Assembly: GCA_040381475.1 (NCBI GenBank)
Contig: JBEIHH010000024.1
Span: forward strand, 1 to 30,035
DNA from: JAIBBG01 sp040381475
Lineage (GTDB): Bacteria > Bacteroidota > Bacteroidia > Flavobacteriales_D > Sanyastnellaceae
DNA length: 30,035 bases
Direction of reading: 5' to 3'
Under the pieces are notes generated by a model. That model was not told the DNA's origin. It worked only from the letters and a program-made list of their open reading frames with translations, and made no database searches. This document shows, piece by piece, positions 25,307-30,035 of this stretch (the stretch's first letter is position 1; each line of letters opens with the position of its first letter). A program made the translations under genes and the position numbers.

Positions 25307-26350
25307 TCAGTTGTTTCTGTTTTTGTTTGGTCTTCCGGCGCTTGCGTATATACGCTCGATAATTTCAACGACTTTCATTCCTTCAAGTGCGTTGGTTGTG
25401 ATATTGGTTCTTCCTTTCAGAGTATCAACAACATTCGCTATGATAAACCCATGATTGGCAGCAGATCCTTTGTATGTTCCATAGTCATTGGCAGAATTGG
25501 ATGGCGGAAGCTCCGGCATGACATAATCTTTGATATGGCAATAATGCACTTCATTCATGTATTGTCCGCTGAGCTTCACGGTGCCTTTCTCTCCAATGAT
25601 GGTTAAACTGCTTTCGAAATTTCTGTCCCACACAGAGGTCGAGAAATTGATCGACCCCGAACCTCCCTGCAGAAAATCAAACTGCACCAAACCGGAATCT
25701 TCAAACGCCGTACTCATGCTGTGATTGAAGTCTCGGAATCTCGCCTGAATATTGGTTATATCACCGAACAACCAATACATGATGTCGATGAAATGGGAAA
25801 ACTGCGTGAACAAAGTTCCCCCATCCAAATCCGTTGTTCCTTTCCATTTATTTCCATGATAATAACGGTCATCTCTGTTCCAGTAACACTGTATGTCAAC
25901 CATAAATATTTTACCAAGCAAACCCTGTTGAATAACGTCCCGGGCCCAAATGCTAGGCGGACTATAGCGGTTTTGCATAACACAAAAAACCTGCTTGTTC
26001 ATCTGAAGTGCCCGGTGCATAATCTTCTCGCAGTCGGCACGGTGAAGCGCCATCGGTTTCTCTATCACTACATGCCTCATTCTGTCAAGTGCCTCCAGCG
26101 AATGAATGGCATGCAATCCATTGGGTGAACATACAGCGACTACATCACAGTCAGCCTGCTCATGAAGCATTTTCGATACATCATTGTAATAGAAAACTCC
26201 TTCAGGAACCGATGCTTCATTCTCCGGCAAAATATCGCATACGGAAACAAGCTTCGCTTCTGGGTGGCGAATAATCATTTCCATGTGTCTTTGACCGATA
26301 TGACCGGCGCCAATGACAGCAAAACTGATTTTTTCTTTTGATGAAATCAT
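25307..26350 (-). CDS. Gfo/Idh/MocA oxidoreductase, nucleotide-sugar dehydrogenase-like
   Basis: The 347-residue enzyme begins with the NAD(P)-binding motif VIGAGHIGQRH (GAGHIG at 14-19). It has VIEKPMALHRADCEKI with the catalytic lysine K98 (EKP 97-99), and GGTLFTQFSHFIDIMYW with H186 and D189, the substrate-side pair of the family. The EKP and GG...H.ID patterns resemble WlbA/WbpB-type UDP-N-acetyl-glucosaminuronate 3-dehydrogenases, which start synthesis of diacetamido-uronic acids, but close relatives act on other sugars. It is the first gene of a three-gene set with a flippase and a FemAB-like transferase, consistent with surface-glycan synthesis. The stop overlaps the probable extended start of the flippase. 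Confidence 0.85.
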   Translation of the reverse strand: MISSKEKISFAVIGAGHIGQRHMEMIIRHPEAKLVSVCDILPENEASVPEGVFYYNDVSKMLHEQADCDVVAVCSPNGLHAIHSLEALDRMRHVVIEKPMALHRADCEKIMHRALQMNKQVFCVMQNRYSPPSIWARDVIQQGLLGKIFMVDIQCYWNRDDRYYHGNKWKGTTDLDGGTLFTQFSHFIDIMYWLFGDITNIQARFRDFNHSMSTAFEDSGLVQFDFLQGGSGSINFSTSVWDRNFESSLTIIGEKGTVKLSGQYMNEVHYCHIKDYVMPELPPSNSANDYGTYKGSAANHGFIIANVVDTLKGRTNITTNALEGMKVVEIIERIYASAGRPNKNRNN

Positions 26351-26491
26351 TCCGGCGGTGAATTTAACCGAGATTGTTCAGTGCATTTCCATACTCTAAC
26401 AAAAACTCACCGAATCCCCAATGGTTGTCTTCAGGTTGTTGGGTGCGCAAAACTCATTGGCCTCTGATTTATTGAGATTTCACTTATGGCC

Positions 26492-28816
26492 TTAATCCCT
26501 GGCTGAGCGATTGAAAAGAATGTATCCAAAATTGAAAATGATGCTCCAGGGCGATTCTTTCAGATCGTAATAATTTCCACTTAAGCTAACCGGACCCAAT
26601 GGTGAATGGAAGACCACTGAAGCTGAACCGATGTAGTATTGGCGTGAAGTAAAATCGTACTCGGCTTTACCAAGCTGATTCCTGACGATTGCCCCGAACG
26701 GATTGAATGCATAACCTTCCACGCGGAGATCAAGTGACTTGTTGAATGAGAAAACGTGCATTAAACCCGCAGCAACATAATTGTGGGCTCTGAAATTCGG
26801 CAAAAAGAACGTTCTGCTTTCCGGTATCGGTGTACATGAAGGCGCGGCAATGCTGCTGGCTATGTAATTGTTGAAGAATTCCTGGGTACTTGTAACGCCT
26901 TCGATCATAAAACCGAAACTCGCTTTACCGATTCTGGAGAAATAATTCTGATAATGCAATTTTGCGGTATACCACAAATGATCAGCTGTTGTGGTATCTC
27001 TTATGGTGGAGGTCGTTCCCGGAATGGTAGATTCTTCTCCCAGGATTCCTTTTGCACTGATCAAAAGAAAAGTGCCGTCATTGGCAAACTGTTTCTTGTT
27101 GAGTGTGCTGCGCTCATAGGACATCCGAAGTATACCGGCATCAAACTCAGTCTTATCAGCCGTATCAGTCGACAAAAAGTTTGTTTGCTGGTAATAATCA
27201 TCGAACATGTGCGAGTAGATGGCATCGCCGCGCAACGTGCCTTTATTACCTGCCGGTATCGACATACTTAAATGTCCGAATCGTTCGTTGAGAAGTATGT
27301 AGGAGGGCTTAACATCCTCGAAGAAGGTTGCCAGACTCTTGTAATAGTCCCAACGATTAAAGGTGAATCCACCCTGAAGCGAAATAGGCAAGGTTCCCGG
27401 AAAGTCCCATCTCAGATTGGCATTAATTGAACCATAAAAACGTCCGAAATAACTATTGGCAGAAATGGTAGCTGAAGTTAATCCGAAGATGTTGTACCTC
27501 AAACCTATATATCCTGTGTTGATTGACCGTGAAGAAAAGTTGCCACCAAATGCGAGCATCAGATCCTTTTCTTTCTTAGCTTCAAGTTGAAGCTTGAACA
27601 TGCCTGTTTCACTGTTGTATGAGGAGCTTGGATAAATAGAACTGATCTTATCATCACTCACGATCCTGAAGTATGGCTTTTTCAATTTTGACAATTCAAT
27701 GGCTTCATTTTTTCTCCCCATAATTTTTTTTACATAGCTCCTTTGTGTCTTTTCAAGCCCTGTAATTTCTACTTCTTCTATCAATAGCGGTTTGAACTTA
27801 GAACGAAACTTTTTCCTTGACGAATTCTTCTCTGCAAGAGTTACTCTCCGGGAAATCAAATTCTGAATTGAGCGCAAACTGTCCAGGGTTGTGATGTATC
27901 CGGATTCTATTGCCACAGCGGACTTTTCAAAATCGAACGTGCCGATGTCCTTCAGTTGCGGTTCCACTACAATGGTCTGCTCGCACAACTTACCAGGTTC
28001 AGATCTGAACAAAATCATAGATTGCAACTGAGAAAACAGATCACCTTCACTTGGTCCGGGGACCTTGCCTGAAACGTTGCACCCAATAATGACATCAGGT
28101 ATGAATTCGAGGTACATGATGTCAGAAGGAAAATTGTTATAAATACCTCCGTCATAAAGAAGATTGCCATTCACCCTGCGCGGTGGAAGATAGAATGGAT
28201 AAGTGCTCGAGGCTCTGACCGCAAGACTTAAAGGGCCATTCCGGAAAATGATTTCACGTTTGTGCTCAACATCTGCTGCTATGCACCTGAATGGAATGTA
28301 AAGACTGTCGAAATTACCCTGCGAGGCAGCTTCCGGCTGACTGAAACCATTCAAAAAATTCCAGTCAAGTAGTTCAGGTTCTATAAGGCTGGTCGGTATT
28401 GCATTCGTGATCAGTTTGCCTTCCGAGTATCTTAAAGTGCCAAATGATGCGTCATTGTCGTAGTGCTTGAAATAAAACTGAAGTTCATCACTCACCTGAC
28501 CGTTAGCCATGCGAAGAAATTCTTCTGATCGCATGGAGGAGTCAATTTCGGCTACACTGTATCCGGAGGCATACATAGCAGCTACTACTGCGCCCATGCT
28601 TGTTCCTCCTATGTAGTCTATAGGGATGTCATTTTCCTCGAGGACTCTGAGAAATCCGACATGCGCAAGAGCAGTGGCGCCTCCTCCACTCAGCACAACA
28701 CCTACGCTTTGACCCTTGGCAGGAATAGACGAAATCAAAGTCACTAGAAAGAACATGAACCCAACCAGATGATTGTATTTCGGCAGATCGGATATGGTGT
28801 TCAGTTTGTTTTTCAT
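26492..28816 (-). CDS. Patatin-like phospholipase fused to a POTRA and Omp85-type outer-membrane barrel
   Basis: The 774-residue protein has a signal peptide (about 1-36, ending AKG). A patatin domain (about 37-245) has SGGGATALAHVG at 43-54, the nucleophile S73 in GTSMG (71-75) and the dyad aspartate D222 in DGG (222-224). A POTRA-like segment follows at about 338-390 (IEEVEITGLEKTQRSYVKKIM), then a beta barrel at about 395-774 with alternating hydrophobic strands (e.g. LMLAFGGNFSSRSINTGYIGLRYN). The layout resembles type Vd (PlpD-like) and Bacteroidota patatin-Omp85 proteins, which place a lipase at the outer membrane. The oxyanion loop has Thr-Ala where Arg/Lys-Gly is common. A perfect inverted repeat lies just upstream. 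The C-terminus ends ARD, not an aromatic residue. Confidence 0.92.
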   Translation of the reverse strand: MKNKLNTISDLPKYNHLVGFMFFLVTLISSIPAKGQSVGVVLSGGGATALAHVGFLRVLEENDIPIDYIGGTSMGAVVAAMYASGYSVAEIDSSMRSEEFLRMANGQVSDELQFYFKHYDNDASFGTLRYSEGKLITNAIPTSLIEPELLDWNFLNGFSQPEAASQGNFDSLYIPFRCIAADVEHKREIIFRNGPLSLAVRASSTYPFYLPPRRVNGNLLYDGGIYNNFPSDIMYLEFIPDVIIGCNVSGKVPGPSEGDLFSQLQSMILFRSEPGKLCEQTIVVEPQLKDIGTFDFEKSAVAIESGYITTLDSLRSIQNLISRRVTLAEKNSSRKKFRSKFKPLLIEEVEITGLEKTQRSYVKKIMGRKNEAIELSKLKKPYFRIVSDDKISSIYPSSSYNSETGMFKLQLEAKKEKDLMLAFGGNFSSRSINTGYIGLRYNIFGLTSATISANSYFGRFYGSINANLRWDFPGTLPISLQGGFTFNRWDYYKSLATFFEDVKPSYILLNERFGHLSMSIPAGNKGTLRGDAIYSHMFDDYYQQTNFLSTDTADKTEFDAGILRMSYERSTLNKKQFANDGTFLLISAKGILGEESTIPGTTSTIRDTTTADHLWYTAKLHYQNYFSRIGKASFGFMIEGVTSTQEFFNNYIASSIAAPSCTPIPESRTFFLPNFRAHNYVAAGLMHVFSFNKSLDLRVEGYAFNPFGAIVRNQLGKAEYDFTSRQYYIGSASVVFHSPLGPVSLSGNYYDLKESPWSIIFNFGYILFNRSARD

Positions 28817-28821
28817 AACTA

Positions 28822-28842
28822 CATTCTTATCAACTAAGAATG
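28822..28842. repeat. Perfect inverted repeat directly before the patatin start
   Basis: CATTCTTA (28822-28829) and TAAGAATG (28835-28842) form a perfect 8-bp palindrome with a 5-nt spacer TCAAC. It ends 5 bp upstream of the patatin ATG (28816, minus strand). It could be an mRNA hairpin that controls ribosome access, or an operator. It has no T-tract and lies upstream of a gene, so it is not a terminator. Confidence 0.6.
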
Positions 28843-28986
28843 AACATACTCAGTTTGAATTCAGCCGCTGCGAATATCGTCTCTGTACTCAACTAAGTGC
28901 TCAGGCAGATGGTAATTTTTAAAACAATTTATTGAGCATGTGTGGGGCTATCACAGTTGTTCTTAAAATGCGCATTCTGTCCGGGT

Positions 28987-29775
28987 TTAATAAATACCCA
29001 GCGCTTTTTGTATATCCGAAGGATCGAATTTGAGTAACCTTGACCCGTACCAGCTGAACATTTCACCGTCTGCAAGTGCAACTTTTGATTGAGGGAATTT
29101 TTCAGAAAAAAACTTCAGATGTTTTGCTTTGAATGGATATGGTTCACTCGAAAGGAGAATAACCTGAGGTTTTATTTTATACATATCTTCAGGGGTTATC
29201 TCCGGGTAACGGAGGGATCCTGCATCGCCAATTGCATTTTCTAATCCGGCGTATTGAAGCATATCGTGAATATAGGTATCACAACTCACGGTCATCATGG
29301 GATCATTCCATATCAGGTAAATGCAGGTTTTTCTCACTGCCGTTCTATTCAGACAACGAAAATGGTCTTTTACACGACTGCGGATTTCGGCCGCCAGGCT
29401 CGAAGCACCGGTGATCTTACCCAAATCAGTAATCATGTTCGAGGCATCCTCAAAAGTTCTTACATCGGTGGTAAAAACCGGCGCAATGTTTCTCATAGCT
29501 TCGATTTGTTGCCTGTCATTCTCTTCTTTGTTGGCGATAATCAGGTCCGGCTTCAGTTTTTCGATTTTTTCCAGATCAGCTTTTTTAGTTCCCCCAACAA
29601 GTGCTTTTGTTTTTCTCCAGTTTTCCGGGTGAACACAAAAGCGTGTGATGCCTACAACCTGGTCTTCGAGTCCAAGATCTGACAATAACTCCGTTTGCGA
29701 GGGAACAAGCGAAATGATTCGCTGCGGTTGCCCCGCCAACTCGACCTGAAATCCTAAGTGATCTTTGACTAACAT
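28987..29775 (-). CDS. BtuF-like helical-backbone metal-receptor protein without signal peptide
   Basis: The 262-residue protein resembles the BtuF/class III periplasmic binding fold. It has RIISLVPSQTELLSDLGLEDQVVGIT (about 19-44), FCVHPENW, VGGTKKADLEKIEKLKPDLIIANKEEND, and a C-terminal RYPEITPEDMYKIKPQVILLSSEPYPF. Family members bind cobalamin or metal chelates for ABC importers. Here an in-frame TAA lies 12 bp upstream of the ATG and the N-terminus (MLVKDHLGFQVEL) is not hydrophobic, so the protein should be cytosolic. I recall a Bacteroidota group with the same signal-less start, so this is probably a group trait, not a truncation. No permease or ATPase gene is nearby. It is divergent from dnaK and lies 170 bp upstream of the patatin gene on the same strand. 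Confidence 0.85.
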   Translation of the reverse strand: MLVKDHLGFQVELAGQPQRIISLVPSQTELLSDLGLEDQVVGITRFCVHPENWRKTKALVGGTKKADLEKIEKLKPDLIIANKEENDRQQIEAMRNIAPVFTTDVRTFEDASNMITDLGKITGASSLAAEIRSRVKDHFRCLNRTAVRKTCIYLIWNDPMMTVSCDTYIHDMLQYAGLENAIGDAGSLRYPEITPEDMYKIKPQVILLSSEPYPFKAKHLKFFSEKFPQSKVALADGEMFSWYGSRLLKFDPSDIQKALGIY

Positions 29776-29845
29776 TATGGCTTCTTAAAATTGTGTGGTT
29801 CATTCCACCTCCGACAACCAGCACGCCGGAAACCGACAAAATGTA

Positions 29846-29906
29846 TGTCAACATTTGGCAGGATGACACATTTTTGCCGGTAAAGCTAAAAATGCTGACA
29901 CAATTT
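29846..29906. promoter_or_regulatory. Repeat cluster upstream of dnaK (putative operator)
   Basis: TGACACATTTT (29864-29874) and TGACACAATTT (29896-29906) are direct repeats 32 bp apart, close to three helical turns. TGTCA at 29846-29850 is an inverted copy of the core. They lie in the divergent region between the BtuF-like gene and dnaK. I find no CIRCE element and no clear TAnnTTTG promoter for dnaK, so these repeats may be part of a heat-shock control region; the function is inference. Confidence 0.35.
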
Positions 29907-30000
29907 CAGTAGAGTCCCCCGATTATGGCAAGTGGCACCAACATTGAATGCCATGAACGTGTCGTAAAAAAACGGCAATTAGAACAAGCAAATCATCAAA

Positions 30001-30035
30001 ATGAGCAAAGTAATAGGAATAGACCTTGGAACCAC
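30001..30035 (+). CDS. dnaK: Chaperone DnaK, first codons only
   Basis: The last 35 bases read ATG AGC AAA GTA ATA GGA ATA GAC CTT GGA ACC AC, translating to MSKVIGIDLGTT (the final Thr incomplete). This is the phosphate-1 loop of Hsp70 proteins and the typical DnaK N-terminus. The rest lies outside the window. Only the start and identity can be stated. Confidence 0.9.
   Translation, partial: MSKVIGIDLGT

Noticed and set aside
28938..29033. Short plus-strand frame starting MCGAIT, resembling a class II glutamine amidotransferase N-terminus
   Set aside because: Similarity ends after a few residues, the frame stops after about 30 codons, and it runs antisense into the BtuF-like gene.
29933..29946. 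Sigma-54-like promoter TGGCAC-N5-TTGA upstream of dnaK
   Set aside because: The -24 half is perfect and the spacing is right, but the -12 GC is GA here. This base is nearly invariant, and no enhancer-binding site or regulator is seen.

Overview
The window looks like part of the chromosome of a Bacteroidota bacterium, probably a Chitinophagales/Sphingobacteriales/Flavobacteriales-type environmental lineage. I base this on several signs: TAnnTTTG-type -7 promoter elements, few Shine-Dalgarno sequences, a BtuF-like metal receptor and a patatin-Omp85 fusion of the kind seen in this phylum, a heptose kinase without its nucleotidyltransferase half, menaquinone synthesis (MenG), and lipid A/LPS genes of a Gram-negative cell. 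Base composition is even and gene density is high. I see no IS element, phage gene, tRNA, rRNA or CRISPR array.

Layout. (1) 1-3766, minus strand: a truncated membrane-anchored alpha/beta hydrolase, a 603-residue polytopic membrane protein (possible GT-C glycosyltransferase) and an APC-family amino acid permease with a clear terminator. (2) 3767-4135: a divergent promoter region. (3) 4136-8772, plus strand: a CvfB-like S1 RNA-binding protein, then a tightly coupled glycan-modification set (NodB deacetylase, SAM methyltransferase, MBOAT O-acyltransferase) whose last two starts overlap the preceding stops as ATGA. (4) 8823-16378, plus strand: a CNNM/CBS/CorC membrane protein, then housekeeping biosynthesis: aspartate-type aminotransferase, heptose-7-phosphate kinase, MenG, AroA, LpxD and an O-methyltransferase-like enzyme. 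(5) 16497-19686, plus strand: a small secreted protein ending at a strong terminator, then an orphan sensor histidine kinase 5 bp before gpmI. (6) 19745-22183, minus strand: a ligase-associated-type Lhr helicase without its usual partners. (7) 22290-23012, plus strand: a secreted TPR-like protein, convergent with a minus-strand surface-glycan set at 23047-26350 (Gfo/Idh/MocA dehydrogenase, Wzx-like flippase, FemAB-like transferase). (8) 26492-29775, minus strand: a patatin-Omp85 outer-membrane protein and a cytosolic BtuF-like receptor. (9) 30001 to the end, plus strand: the first codons of dnaK behind a repeat-rich intergenic region.

Most of the window is conserved core biology. Cell-envelope construction is the common thread: LPS core and lipid A genes, two separate glycan-modification clusters and an outer-membrane patatin. 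I found no clearly novel system. The best leads are the two small overlapping glycan clusters, the repeat array upstream of dnaK, the perfect inverted repeat in front of the patatin start, and the orphan kinase joined to gpmI. Coordinates of starts were corrected by hand where the longest open frame began at a poor alternative codon.
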